DNA of 64,000 nt from Dyadobacter sp. Leaf189 (GTDB taxonomy: Bacteria; Bacteroidota; Bacteroidia; Cytophagales; Spirosomataceae), in the NCBI RefSeq assembly GCF_001424405.1, contig NZ_LMPS01000001.1, positions 493,999-557,998 on the forward strand, read 5' to 3'. The notes below the pieces were generated by a model, which saw only the letters and a list, made by a program, of their open reading frames with translations, did no database searches and was not told where the DNA came from. The translations under genes and the position numbers were made by a program. Below are positions 7,286 through 16,636 of this stretch, one piece after another. Numbering within the stretch: the first letter of the stretch is position 1; every line of letters starts with the position of its first letter.

Positions 7286-9664
7286 TTACTTCTTCGGATC
7301 AGTGCTGACTTTTCCTGCACCTACACCTTCCATTTGCATGGGGTTCGGTGTTTTTCTGCTTTGCTGTTTGTAGATCTGGAAGCGGGTTGGTTTGGAAACA
7401 CGCGGGAATGCATTGTTTTCCGTGTCGATGTCCGCGATTTGCTGGTAAGGATCGAGTGTCCATTGAACCACCTTCTTTTTGGTAGAAATTACCTTATTGA
7501 TCTGCTGATCGTTGAAGCGCCAGATTTCTGCCGGAAATACCGCAACAGAGTCAGTTCCGTCTTCAAAGCCCATTTTCACGATCACAGGCATCGGAAGTCC
7601 GCCTTTGTTTTTGACTGAAAGTGTATAAAAATTGGTGTTCTGCTGGATCAATGCACGCTCACTTTCCGAAAGCGAAGCCAGGTACTGCTCATATTTTTGT
7701 TTATCAGCCGCTGTTACCTTGAACGGATCGTAGCGGTTATAGAAATCCGCCATCGTGGAATCCTGTGCTACCACGGTTTCTCCTTTGGCTTTTGCATCCT
7801 GGATTTTGCTCATTGTATTCTGCTTGCGCGCAAATTCCTGACGGGCGAGCTCTTTCTCGATATCCGGATTTTGGGTATCAATGCTGAACCAATCTACACT
7901 CACCAGATCCTGGTCAACAGCTTCGGTTCCATAAAACCAGCCTTTCCAGAACCAGTCAAGATCAACACCCGACGCGTCTTCCATGGTACGGAAAAAGTCA
8001 GCCGGGGTAGGACTTTTAAAGCGCCAGCGGTTTGCATACTCTTTAAATGCATGATCAAAAAGCTCGCGGCCCATTACTGTTTCACGCAGGATATTCAATG
8101 CAGTTGCGGGCTTCCCGTAAGCATTTGGTCCCAGCCCGATCACATTCTCGGCAGAAGCCATAATCGGTGTTAGTACCGATTTGTCAGAAGACATATAATC
8201 CGTGATCTGATTGGGCTCGCCGCGGCGGGTCGGGAAGTTGTAGTCCCATTCTTTTTCAGCCAGGTACTGGCAGAATGTATTCAAGCCTTCGTCCATCCAG
8301 GCCCACTGACGTTCATCAGAATTAACGATCATCGGGAAAAAGTTGTGGCCCACTTCGTGAATGATCACACCGATCATTCCGTATTTCACTGCTTCGCTGT
8401 AAGTACCATCCTCTTCCGGGCGACCGCCATTGAAGCTGATCATCGGATATTCCATTCCGCCGCCTGCAACTGAGTGGCAGGAAATCGCAACCGGATAAGG
8501 ATACTCAAAAGTGCGATCTCCGTAAGATTTCAAAGTATGCGCCACTGCGCGGGTTGAATATTGTTCCCAAAGCGGGTTACCTTCTTTCGGGTAAATGGAC
8601 ATACACCAGATCTTGCGGCCGCTTTTGTAAACATCGGTCTGCATGGCGTCCCAGATAAATTTCCGGCTGCTCGCAAATGCGAAATCGCGCACATTATCAG
8701 CTTTGTAAATCCACGTTTTCTTGCCTGGATTCTTATTCTCCCGCTTTTCAGCCTTTTCTGCTTCGGCCTGCGTTACGATGATTACCGGTGTTTTGGAAGT
8801 TTCAGCTTTCTTCAAACGTTGTTTCTGGGTAGCAGTAAGCACCTGTGCATAATTCTGGCATTCTCCGCTGGCCGCTACCACGTGGTCGGCGGGTACTGTA
8901 ATGGCAACTTTATAGTTACCGAAGATCAATGCAAATTCTCCCTGGCCTAGAAATTGTTTGTGGTTCCAGCCATTTACATCATCATAAGGAGCAAGGCGTG
9001 GAAACCAGTGCGCAATGAAGTAGTTGGCATTTCCGTCTTTCGGGAAAAACTCATATCCGCTTCGACCATAGTACTCGGTAATGTTATAGTTCCAGTCTAC
9101 CCCAAAAACGAAGTTGGTACCGGGCTTCATCACTGCCGGAAGGTCAATGCGCATCATAGTACCATTGATCTTGTACGGAAGTGCCTTGCCTGCCTTGTCT
9201 TTTACCGCGGTAATGTTGTAGCCATATTCCACTTCCGGATCCAGTGAGGATCCTCTTCCATTGTTGATATTGGCAAGCTGGCTGGTGGTCATTCCTTTGT
9301 CACTGATCGCGCCGGTACGTGACATCGCTGCGATTCCGTCTTTTTTGAAGAGGTTTTGATCCAGTTGCAACCAGATATATTTCAGGTCGTCGGGGGAATT
9401 GTTGTAAAAAGTAATGGTCTCCGAACCGATAATGCGGCGCTTTTCGTCGTCCAGTTCGGCCTTGATGTCGTAGTCGGCGCGTTGTTGCCAGTACTCGCGG
9501 CCCGGCGCACCGGAAGCCGCGCGTGTTGAATTTGGCGTTGGCAGCATGGGACCCAGCTGTTCAAAACGGTCGTTGTACTGGTAAGTGGCGGAAGTCGGCA
9601 GCTGCTGACCATAGGAAGCCACGGAAACCAGCAGGAAGAGTAACGGGAGCAGGAGTTTTCTCAT
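7286..9664 (-). CDS. Secreted M1-family zinc metallopeptidase
   Basis: A 792-residue protein with an N-terminal signal peptide (hydrophobic LLLPLLFLLVSVASYG). The zinc motif HEVGH is at 436-440 with the third ligand Glu459 (HExxH-x18-E), and a GGGMEYPM segment replaces the exopeptidase GxMEN. The length suits the M1 family. It is expected in the periplasm or outside the cell, trimming N-termini of peptides. The GMEY variation is typical of Bacteroidota M1 proteins annotated only by family, so exact specificity is open. It follows hupE by 30 bp and ends at the 7232-7262 terminator. Confidence 0.93.
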   Translation of the reverse strand: MRKLLLPLLFLLVSVASYGQQLPTSATYQYNDRFEQLGPMLPTPNSTRAASGAPGREYWQQRADYDIKAELDDEKRRIIGSETITFYNNSPDDLKYIWLQLDQNLFKKDGIAAMSRTGAISDKGMTTSQLANINNGRGSSLDPEVEYGYNITAVKDKAGKALPYKINGTMMRIDLPAVMKPGTNFVFGVDWNYNITEYYGRSGYEFFPKDGNANYFIAHWFPRLAPYDDVNGWNHKQFLGQGEFALIFGNYKVAITVPADHVVAASGECQNYAQVLTATQKQRLKKAETSKTPVIIVTQAEAEKAEKRENKNPGKKTWIYKADNVRDFAFASSRKFIWDAMQTDVYKSGRKIWCMSIYPKEGNPLWEQYSTRAVAHTLKSYGDRTFEYPYPVAISCHSVAGGGMEYPMISFNGGRPEEDGTYSEAVKYGMIGVIIHEVGHNFFPMIVNSDERQWAWMDEGLNTFCQYLAEKEWDYNFPTRRGEPNQITDYMSSDKSVLTPIMASAENVIGLGPNAYGKPATALNILRETVMGRELFDHAFKEYANRWRFKSPTPADFFRTMEDASGVDLDWFWKGWFYGTEAVDQDLVSVDWFSIDTQNPDIEKELARQEFARKQNTMSKIQDAKAKGETVVAQDSTMADFYNRYDPFKVTAADKQKYEQYLASLSESERALIQQNTNFYTLSVKNKGGLPMPVIVKMGFEDGTDSVAVFPAEIWRFNDQQINKVISTKKKVVQWTLDPYQQIADIDTENNAFPRVSKPTRFQIYKQQSRKTPNPMQMEGVGAGKVSTDPKK

Positions 9665-9694
9665 AATTAGTTAGTCAGATGTAATAAATTCTTG

Positions 9695-10318
9695 TTATTC
9701 GGCACTTCCGCCTGTAAGGCTTACAAAAAGCTCATTGTTCAGGATAAGCGAAAACGCCATTCCTACAATAATCCCGGAAAGTATGTGAATCCAGCTGAGG
9801 CGCTGTGCCCGCAGGATTTCAATCACTACAAAAGCAATGGAAAGGATTACAAAAACGATGATCAGCTGACCCAGTTCAAGTCCGATGTTAAACCCGAGCA
9901 ACGGATTGAAAATCGCGGCTTCCTTGCCCAGCAATGCACGGAGGTAGTTTGAAAAACCCAGCCCGTGGATAAGGCCGAAGAAAAGGGCCAGTCCGTATCT
10001 CGTTGTCGAGTTCTCCTCTTTTTTACCAAAAGAACCCTTGGGGACTTTGTAAAAGAAATTCAGAGAGCCGGTAATTACGATGGTAACGGGGATAAGAAGC
10101 TCTATCCAGGCCGGATCAATGTTAATGAGGCCGAGCGTTGAAAGCGCCAGTGTAATCGAATGTCCGATCGTAAAAGCAGTTACCAGCACGATCACCTTTT
10201 TCCAGTCAATCAGGGTATATATTGTACAAAGCGCCATGATAAACAAAATGTGATCGTAGCCATTGGCATCTGTGATGTGTTCAAAACCTAATTGCAGGTA
10301 AGCTTGGAATTCGGACAT
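9695..10318 (-). CDS. HupE/UreJ-type membrane protein
   Basis: A 207-residue protein with about six transmembrane helices. Conserved polar positions fall in helices: HITDANGYDHILFI near the N-terminus, GHSITL, and GLIHGLGFSNYL. These His/Asp/Asn-in-helix patterns match the HupE/UreJ family, linked to nickel or cobalt uptake in hydrogenase and urease clusters. No metalloenzyme maturation genes are present here. The partner is an M1 zinc peptidase 30 bp downstream, so metal transport is only a possibility. Confidence 0.75.
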   Translation of the reverse strand: MSEFQAYLQLGFEHITDANGYDHILFIMALCTIYTLIDWKKVIVLVTAFTIGHSITLALSTLGLINIDPAWIELLIPVTIVITGSLNFFYKVPKGSFGKKEENSTTRYGLALFFGLIHGLGFSNYLRALLGKEAAIFNPLLGFNIGLELGQLIIVFVILSIAFVVIEILRAQRLSWIHILSGIIVGMAFSLILNNELFVSLTGGSAE

Positions 10319-10451
10319 TCAGTAGAATTAAGATTAGCGATCCTGACAAATTAATTGTCAAGACAAAATAACGGAAACGAAGTTATCCTTTTCGATGGAG
10401 GAATGCAATACGGGTTTTGTGGTCAATAAGAGAAATTTACCCGTATGAAAG

Positions 10452-10483
10452 AAAAAGACCGCGAACATGTGTTCACGGCCTTT
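10452..10483 (-). terminator. Terminator after the beta-helix lipoprotein gene
   Basis: Thirteen-position arms 10454-10466 and 10471-10483 around ATGT. The two imperfect positions are G-U wobbles only on the minus strand, where a T run follows (10452-10456). This closes the TonB-receptor/lipoprotein transcript. Confidence 0.8.
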
Positions 10484-10513
10484 CTAAATTCTGACACCAA
10501 TTATATAAGACTA

Positions 10514-11860
10514 TTACTTTCTGATCTCGTAGTTTGCATTCTGTGGATCCCAGTTCGCCCATTTGTCAGTCCAGTCGGTAGTTCCGAAAGCACCTACAAC
10601 TGTGTTGGCTTCAAATCCTGTCGGCAACGTAGCGCCACCTGTCAGCAATGAAGAGCCAGCTTGTGGAAGAAGACCTGGCTTCGCAGTGATAGAGTTGTAG
10701 CCAGTCGCCAGTTTAAGATCTGCAACAGCGCCAACCATGTTTTTGCTTCCTGCCGGGATGAAAAGTGCTTGCGTGATTCCTTCAATTACGCCTTGTGCAG
10801 GAGTTCCTGTGATAGCAACTGCATTTCCGTCCATTTTAATCCTGCCTGCAACGAAGTTTGCGAGAGTAGCATCACCTTCAATTCTGACAGCAGAACGTGG
10901 CCATGCGCCTGTAATCAGCGTGTTGTAAACCGAGATCGCAGAATTTCTTCTGATACGTATTGCCGAGTTGAATTTGGCATTAACTGTTCCTTCTGCCATA
11001 GCGATAGTAACATTGGCGAATTTCGCAGAAGTTTGGGGAGTTGCAGCTGTACCTGTTCCGTCGTTATCAGACTCAAAGCCATTTGAATCACCAGCTAAGT
11101 CAGCTACAGCTGGGTCACGCAAGATGAAACCGTACTGTACGTTTCCTGAAAAACCATTATCAGTATCAAAATCATCGTCCAAACCACGGTAAGCGATCAA
11201 ATGCTTTGCATTCACTGATCCACCAAACCATTCGAATGAATCATCACCTGAGTACGAAACTTGTACGTAGTCAATCTCAGTTCCTGAACCAACGCCACCG
11301 AATGTAAGGCCGTTGATCTCCTTATCCGTTTCAAATGCGATACCAGCAAACTCGATACGCACATATTTAAGTTGTCCTGAGTTGTCAGCTGCTTCTGTTC
11401 CGCCATATACAGATTGGTTTTCACCTTCAATTACTGCATCAGGTTTGTTAACAGGCGCTTTTCCAAGCAGGATCAAGCCTCCCCAGTCACCAGCTTTACG
11501 CTGTCCGGCTGGCATGCTTGATGTAAAAATGATAGGCTTATCAGCAGTTCCTACGGCAATAATCTTTCCGCCTGGCTTAACGATCAGTGAGCCTTTCTGC
11601 TTTCCGTCTCCTTTGATGATCGTTCCCGGCTCGATAGTCAATGTAGCGCCAGACTCAACATATACAAATCCTGAAAGTAAATATTGGTTGGAAGCCGACC
11701 AGGTAGTGTTGGATGTGATTTTGCCAGTGACGGTTTTCATTTCACCTACCGGAGTTACAATATCCTCGTCATCATCATCGTCGTCGTTCGTACAAGAAAT
11801 GGATCCGAACATTGTAAGCCCCAACATCAGCAAGCTCAAAAGTTTACCTGTGTTTTTCAT
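10514..11860 (-). CDS. Surface lipoprotein, parallel beta-helix type, TonB-receptor partner
   Basis: A 448-residue protein. The lipoprotein signal ends at Cys23 (FGSISC) and is followed at once by an Asp/Glu run (residues 26-33). Acidic residues just after the Cys are known to direct Bacteroidota lipoproteins to the cell surface. The body has repeated short beta-turn units (GFVYVESGATLTIEPGTIIK, FTSSMPAG, DWGGLILLGKAP), which suggests a right-handed beta-helix. It lies 72 bp after the TonB-dependent receptor and very likely acts as its surface partner. Its ligand is unknown. Family members are sometimes mislabelled as multidrug transporters, which nothing here supports. Confidence 0.78.
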   Translation of the reverse strand: MKNTGKLLSLLMLGLTMFGSISCTNDDDDDDEDIVTPVGEMKTVTGKITSNTTWSASNQYLLSGFVYVESGATLTIEPGTIIKGDGKQKGSLIVKPGGKIIAVGTADKPIIFTSSMPAGQRKAGDWGGLILLGKAPVNKPDAVIEGENQSVYGGTEAADNSGQLKYVRIEFAGIAFETDKEINGLTFGGVGSGTEIDYVQVSYSGDDSFEWFGGSVNAKHLIAYRGLDDDFDTDNGFSGNVQYGFILRDPAVADLAGDSNGFESDNDGTGTAATPQTSAKFANVTIAMAEGTVNAKFNSAIRIRRNSAISVYNTLITGAWPRSAVRIEGDATLANFVAGRIKMDGNAVAITGTPAQGVIEGITQALFIPAGSKNMVGAVADLKLATGYNSITAKPGLLPQAGSSLLTGGATLPTGFEANTVVGAFGTTDWTDKWANWDPQNANYEIRK

Positions 11861-11932
11861 AAATTCAATTGTTTGTTTTCTGTTTTAAAGTTCTTTTTTG
11901 ATAAGAGAGCCGGTTTACGACTTGCGGTTTTA

Positions 11933-14749
11933 TTAAAATTTATAAGTCACGCCAATGGTTGAGTAGCTGCCTCTTTTGAAGCTTTGGTAAGATTCATCCA
12001 CATCGGAAATTTTCTGGTCCTGGTTACTATCCTGGATAAGGCGGAAGCGCTGATTGAGCAGATCCTGGATTCCCAATTTGATTTCAAGGTGTTCTCCCAA
12101 TGCCTTCACTATGTTCAGGTCGATGATGTTTCTCGGCATCTCGTACACGGTTGGCTGCAAATCCTTATCTCCAACCAGGAAGATCCTGCGGCCTACCACG
12201 TTATAAAGTGCATTCACCTGCCAGCCACGGTTTACGTCATTGTAGTAAAGTCCTGCATTGATCAGGTAAGGCGATTGGCCCTGCAACTGACGGTCGTTTT
12301 CCTGTCCGGCGAAGCCTGTCAGTACATTACTATGGATTACCGATGCATTCAGCACTACGCTAAGGTTATCCATGAATGGAGATACGGTCAGGTTTTTGAG
12401 TGATTTACGAAGCTCGATCTCAGCACCAGCCGTGTAAGCCGATTTTGCATTGTCAACATAGAACGATACCCCTGAACCTGCGTAGCGGATACGCGTTTCG
12501 ATCGGGTTTTTGAAGTGTTTGTAGAATGCAGCCACCGAGATCATCTCTCCATCTTTCGGATAGAATTCGTAACGCAGGTCCACATTCTGGATCGAAGGTG
12601 TTTTCAGGTTCGGGTTACCAACGCGGGATACGTCGAAGTTAAAGTCATAGTAAGTAAACGGAGCCAGCTCGCGGAACTCGGGACGGTTCACAGAAACAGA
12701 ATAAGCCAGTCTTACCAGTGATTTCTCGGTGAAGTTGTAGGCGAAGTTTGCAGAAGGCAGGAAACGGAAGATCGGATTGTTAACGCGGATCCGGTCGCCA
12801 CCACCACGCTGCCTGCTTTGCAGTTTCTGAATGTTGTTCTCGACACGCAGACCAACAGATGCATTGAATTTTTTGCTGAAAGGAATGTAAGCGCCGAGGT
12901 ATCCCGCCATCAAAGAGTTCTGAGCATTATACTTGTCGTCCGTATTGGTTCTTTCTGCGTAATAAAGTTGGTTTGCTCCAATGTTTTGTGAATCAAAAAG
13001 CTGCGCTGGTGCCTGGCTGAGCAATTCCTGAGGAGCATTGCCGGAGTTGGTCAGGTTAAACCATCTTGCTTTGAAAGCCCTGTCTTTTAGCTCGCCATAA
13101 GCGCCTGCACGCAATTTTATTTGCATGCTCTCGTCGTCTTCGTAGCCATTGCGTTCAATGCGGTGTTCAATATCAGCGCGGAAAGAGCTGGTATATTCGG
13201 TTAATTCAGAATAAAATCTTGCGCCTCTTGTTAAGCTGGCGTTGCTTCCCGGAACAAGTTCAACCTGGAAAGGACCGGTGCTGCCAATTGCGCGGGTTGA
13301 AATAAAGCGGCGGTAATCAGGCTCGCTGCGGAACGTTGTTCCCAATGCACCCAGCCATTTTACGGTTGTACGTGCGCCAAGCTCGTGCGTACCGCCTAAC
13401 TGGCCTGAGTAAATGCTCTTCGACTCGTAACGGAATGCGTAGTTCTGAACTTCCACATCATTGTCTGTATTGTAGCCCTGACGGAAGTTAGTCTCTTTGT
13501 TAGACAGCTGGTTGAAGAGGTTTCTGAACTCAATCTTGTGATTTGGATTGATGATCAGCGCCCAGTTTGACATCACACCCAAGCGGACATTGTTTTGGTA
13601 CAATTCGTCCTGGTAAGAGCTCTGAATGTCTGATTTCTGTTTTTCTTTATTAAAGCTCAGGTAACGGAACTGGGTTGTCGGTAAAAACTGGTTCGTAGAT
13701 GAATAGTTGACATTATTGAATGTTGTCAACTTCATATTACCCAATTCAAATATATGGTTGTAACCCAGTGAAGCACGCAAATCAGGAGTTACTGATTTTG
13801 ATTTCAAATCATAAAACTCAGGCAGCTTGCGGAATGCGTTCAATGATGCTTCCGATGGCGTATTTTCGCTTTGCAACCTTCTTGTCGAAGGAAAGCCATT
13901 TGGAAGCGCTCTGTCCGGGGCGCCAAAACCTGTCCAGTCCAATGCAGCGCCTTTGTAGTCGAGCACATTCTTGAATGTGGTATTTCCGCGGTAGCCGCCT
14001 GTGAGGCTGAATGTAAATCCGTTGTCGTCGGGGATTGTTTTTGTGTAAATTTTGATAATACCTCCTGCGAATTCACCAGGAAGTTCAGGTGCGCCGGATT
14101 TGTAGATCATCATCCGGTCGATAGCAGTACTTGGGATCAGGTCAAATGAGAATGATTTTACGTCAACCTCGGTAGAAGGGGTGATTGCGTCATTCAGCAT
14201 TACCGTATTGTAACGCTCATTCAACCCGCGGATAATCACGAACCGATCGTCCTGAATAGAAACACCTGGTACGCGGCGCACAACCTGCGAAGCGTCACGG
14301 TCCTGCGACTTCTGGATCTGCTGTGCCGAAATACCTACCGCGATCTGCTCAGCCTGCTTGATCTCGGTAATTACTGAAACATCAGTAAAGGATTGGCGCT
14401 GGCCAACAATCTTCACCTCTTCCAGGTTCGCCACATCTTCTTCAATGGTGGTATTGATCAGAACAGCCTGGTTCGGGTAAACTTCGATCGCAATTTCTTT
14501 GGGCTTGTACGATACATAGCTGATGATAACCGTCTGCTTTCCTGTGGGAATATTGGAAATGTCGAAATTGCCTTCGACGTCCGTTGCAGTACCAATGGGA
14601 GGAGTAGAGCCTTTCAGTACCACGCTGGCACCGATAACAGCTTCTTTCGTTTTAAAATCTACTACTGTGCCTTTTACAGAGCCTGTCTGCGCAAAAGCGA
14701 GTGAAGTAGTAAAGAGGAGAATGAATAAGAGGGATAAATTAGCTTTCAT
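11933..14749 (-). CDS. TonB-dependent outer-membrane receptor
   Basis: 938 residues from the ATG at 14749. An upstream in-frame start at 14776 would lie on the promoter box and lack a signal peptide at its N-terminus. Order: signal peptide (SLLFILLFTTSLAFA), carboxypeptidase-regulatory-like domain (about 22-105), TonB plug (about 120-235, with VPGVSIQDDRFVIIRGLNER), and a 22-strand barrel ending in the aromatic GVTYKF. It imports an unknown ligand using TonB energy. Unlike SusC proteins it is shorter and its partner is a beta-helix lipoprotein, not SusD, as in iron-, phosphate- or peptide-type receptors. Confidence 0.9.
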   Translation of the reverse strand: MKANLSLLFILLFTTSLAFAQTGSVKGTVVDFKTKEAVIGASVVLKGSTPPIGTATDVEGNFDISNIPTGKQTVIISYVSYKPKEIAIEVYPNQAVLINTTIEEDVANLEEVKIVGQRQSFTDVSVITEIKQAEQIAVGISAQQIQKSQDRDASQVVRRVPGVSIQDDRFVIIRGLNERYNTVMLNDAITPSTEVDVKSFSFDLIPSTAIDRMMIYKSGAPELPGEFAGGIIKIYTKTIPDDNGFTFSLTGGYRGNTTFKNVLDYKGAALDWTGFGAPDRALPNGFPSTRRLQSENTPSEASLNAFRKLPEFYDLKSKSVTPDLRASLGYNHIFELGNMKLTTFNNVNYSSTNQFLPTTQFRYLSFNKEKQKSDIQSSYQDELYQNNVRLGVMSNWALIINPNHKIEFRNLFNQLSNKETNFRQGYNTDNDVEVQNYAFRYESKSIYSGQLGGTHELGARTTVKWLGALGTTFRSEPDYRRFISTRAIGSTGPFQVELVPGSNASLTRGARFYSELTEYTSSFRADIEHRIERNGYEDDESMQIKLRAGAYGELKDRAFKARWFNLTNSGNAPQELLSQAPAQLFDSQNIGANQLYYAERTNTDDKYNAQNSLMAGYLGAYIPFSKKFNASVGLRVENNIQKLQSRQRGGGDRIRVNNPIFRFLPSANFAYNFTEKSLVRLAYSVSVNRPEFRELAPFTYYDFNFDVSRVGNPNLKTPSIQNVDLRYEFYPKDGEMISVAAFYKHFKNPIETRIRYAGSGVSFYVDNAKSAYTAGAEIELRKSLKNLTVSPFMDNLSVVLNASVIHSNVLTGFAGQENDRQLQGQSPYLINAGLYYNDVNRGWQVNALYNVVGRRIFLVGDKDLQPTVYEMPRNIIDLNIVKALGEHLEIKLGIQDLLNQRFRLIQDSNQDQKISDVDESYQSFKRGSYSTIGVTYKF

Positions 14750-14773
14750 GTTTTTTGTGTCAGATTTATGACA

Positions 14774-14781
14774 CAAAAGTA
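14774..14781 (-). promoter_or_regulatory. -7 promoter box for the TonB-receptor operon
   Basis: The minus strand reads TACTTTTG, matching TAnnTTTG. It would start transcription roughly 20 nt before the ATG at 14749, which also supports that start codon. No clear -33 TTG at the expected distance. Confidence 0.55.
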
Positions 14782-14863
14782 GATCGCCAATATTACCCCA
14801 ATGTTAACCGTATGTTACGACTCAGTTATTTCGGAAACGCGTTTTTTGTTATAAATCAAGGAC

Positions 14864-16354
14864 TTATTCTACGATTCCCTGTCCCTTCTCTCTGCTGAAA
14901 TCTTCCAGGTCATGCACAAACCCATTGATCACTGCATACCTTACTTTACCTGCTTTTTTGAGGATAAAGGTAGCCGTATTGCCCAGGCCGGGAGTTCCCG
15001 AAGGTACAGGCTGACCGCTCCTGAGTATATGCAATGGAGTAGTGGTAAAATAAAGCCCGAGTGCACGTGTGTTGGCGTCGGCAGCAAGTCGCACGTAGGT
15101 ATAGCCTTCTTTCAGTAGATTCAATGCATTCAGCTTGCTGATTTCGCTCACATTTTTGTAGGTAGTAGGGTATACCTTGCCTTTTTCAATGGTATAACCT
15201 TTCGCATCCAGTTCCTGGCTTCCGTATTGCGGGTGCAGGTCGCCGAAATCTTCTATTTTACTGTAATAAAAAAACCTGGTCGCATTCGAGTAGCTGACTT
15301 CGTTACGGTTAATGCCCAGGTCGGCGGTAAAGGATTTCCCTGACTGTCTCACAGTCGCATTCCTGACTACGAGATCATAAACCCAGCGGCCGTTTTCGGG
15401 GATCTTATAGTAATCTTCGCGATTTTCCCTGGTAAGGGAGTTGTCAGCGATCTTACCCAATGCAGACAATATCGCCATGAAGTTCAGCTTGCGGATAAAT
15501 TGCTTTTCCGGGTCGCCTACATATCCGCCTGACTCTATCAGTACAAGCGTAGTTCCCCATTTTTGTACATTATCACCAAACCCGCGCGGCTCATGGTCGT
15601 CGGCGTACCGCGCTACCTGACTGGGAATGTACTTTTGCAAAATCTTATTCATCCCCACGATGAGCTGCATAGAGCGCTGGCGCACATCGTTGATCGACAA
15701 TTCGTAATCATAGGAAGTCGCAAGGAATGAAATCGTAGCCACTTTTGGGCTCCTGCCTGCGGAATAGCGCGGGCTTTGGTCGTGGAGGTTGAAACCGTAA
15801 TCGGGTTTCAGTTTATCCACCAGGCCCTTCAATATAGCTGCTTCCGGTGTTTGCCGGGCGGCGGCGTCACGGTTCATATCAATGCCCTGCACGGTGCGGC
15901 GCTGGTACCTTTCGGCACCGTCGGGATTGAGCATGGGTACAAAGTACAGCGTGGTTTTTTCCAGCAGCTCTTTACGGAAGCTGTCAAATCCGTCATTCTT
16001 TCCTTCCAGGAAATTGAATATGTCAAAGCTCGCCATTGTGGCAGTGGGCTCGTCTCCATGCATTTGCGTCCAGAGCAGTACCTTTTTCTTGCCGGTACCT
16101 ACTTTGATCATCTGGATTGTGCGTCCTTCAAACGACTCACCGACCTTTTCGATCGTGTACATTCCATTGCCCTGTCGCTTTGTAATCAGGGGAAGGATAT
16201 CTTTTTGTTTGAACCTTCGCTGCGTCAATGCGGCTTCGCGGTAGGTTGGGTGTGCTTTGAAAAGCTTCTCGGCCAGATCGTCAGACTGTGCCATGGAATT
16301 TGAGGTGATCAATGTAAGGAGTAATAAAAAAAGACGTGAAATAGATAGTTCCAT
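14864..16354 (-). CDS. Secreted M14-family zinc carboxypeptidase
   Basis: A 496-residue protein with signal peptide (LFLLLLTLITSNSMA). Zinc ligands are His99 and Glu102 (QMHGDEPT) and His191 (FNLHDQS). The substrate-binding segment IDMNRD is at 158-163 and catalytic Glu274 is in VLIESGG. All M14 catalytic features are therefore present. The catalytic domain is followed by about 180 residues of probable beta structure. It should remove C-terminal residues from peptides outside the cytoplasm. It stands alone, divergent from the his leader. Confidence 0.92.
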   Translation of the reverse strand: MELSISRLFLLLLTLITSNSMAQSDDLAEKLFKAHPTYREAALTQRRFKQKDILPLITKRQGNGMYTIEKVGESFEGRTIQMIKVGTGKKKVLLWTQMHGDEPTATMASFDIFNFLEGKNDGFDSFRKELLEKTTLYFVPMLNPDGAERYQRRTVQGIDMNRDAAARQTPEAAILKGLVDKLKPDYGFNLHDQSPRYSAGRSPKVATISFLATSYDYELSINDVRQRSMQLIVGMNKILQKYIPSQVARYADDHEPRGFGDNVQKWGTTLVLIESGGYVGDPEKQFIRKLNFMAILSALGKIADNSLTRENREDYYKIPENGRWVYDLVVRNATVRQSGKSFTADLGINRNEVSYSNATRFFYYSKIEDFGDLHPQYGSQELDAKGYTIEKGKVYPTTYKNVSEISKLNALNLLKEGYTYVRLAADANTRALGLYFTTTPLHILRSGQPVPSGTPGLGNTATFILKKAGKVRYAVINGFVHDLEDFSREKGQGIVE

Positions 16355-16455
16355 GATGGTATAAAGCCATTTTCAAACGCAAGGTACGAAGAAAACTCTA
16401 AGCAAATTTTAATGCAATTTTTACGCGTAGCGGCAACATTATTTACATTTTTCCT

Positions 16456-16463
16456 TACATTTG
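16456..16463 (+). promoter_or_regulatory. -7 promoter box for the his leader
   Basis: TACATTTG matches TAnnTTTG. Its position predicts transcription starting at or within a few bases of the leader-peptide ATG at 16468, so the leader would be translated from an almost leaderless mRNA. No -33 TTG is evident. Confidence 0.5.
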
Positions 16464-16467
16464 TGTC

Positions 16468-16533
16468 ATGATAATCGCTGAAACATATCATCATTTTCAT
16501 CATAGCCATCTGGCTTTCGGTCGTCTTGGGTGA
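16468..16533 (+). CDS. Histidine leader peptide of the hisHAF-IE operon
   Basis: A 21-codon reading frame, ATG to TGA, encoding MIIAETYHHFHHSHLAFGRLG. Five His codons fall within seven codons (16489-16509, all CAT), a density expected only for a histidine-sensing leader. It is followed by an antiterminator segment (16512-16520), a terminator (16585-16613) and then hisH. The logic is that of proteobacterial hisL, although the peptide sequence is unrelated. It is easily missed by gene callers because of its length. Confidence 0.85.
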   Translation: MIIAETYHHFHHSHLAFGRLG

Positions 16534-16613
16534 TATGTTTTTGCAAGTAGTGTTGTAATAAGGTTGAATACATAGTATCCCCGGAAGCCCGATTTTCTAA
16601 TCGGGCTTTTTTT
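16504..16613 (+). promoter_or_regulatory. his attenuator: antiterminator versus terminator
   Basis: Two exclusive folds are visible. Terminator: AAGCCCGATT (16585-16594) pairs perfectly with AATCGGGCTT (16599-16608) around TTCT, followed by seven T (16607-16613). Antiterminator: GGCTTTCGG (16512-16520) pairs with CCGGAAGCC (16581-16589; one G-U), taking five bases of the terminator's left arm. A small hairpin AGCC-ATCT-GGCT (16504-16515) can sequester the antiterminator strand. A ribosome stalled at the first His codons leaves 16512-16520 free. One reaching the stop codon at 16531 covers it and lets the terminator form. Confidence 0.82.
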
Positions 16614-16636
16614 ATTCTTTCCAACAGTATAACCGG

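Noticed and set aside
9695..10318. Nickel transporter of a urease or hydrogenase cluster
   Set aside because: HupE/UreJ family resemblance only; no urease, hydrogenase or maturation gene is in the window.
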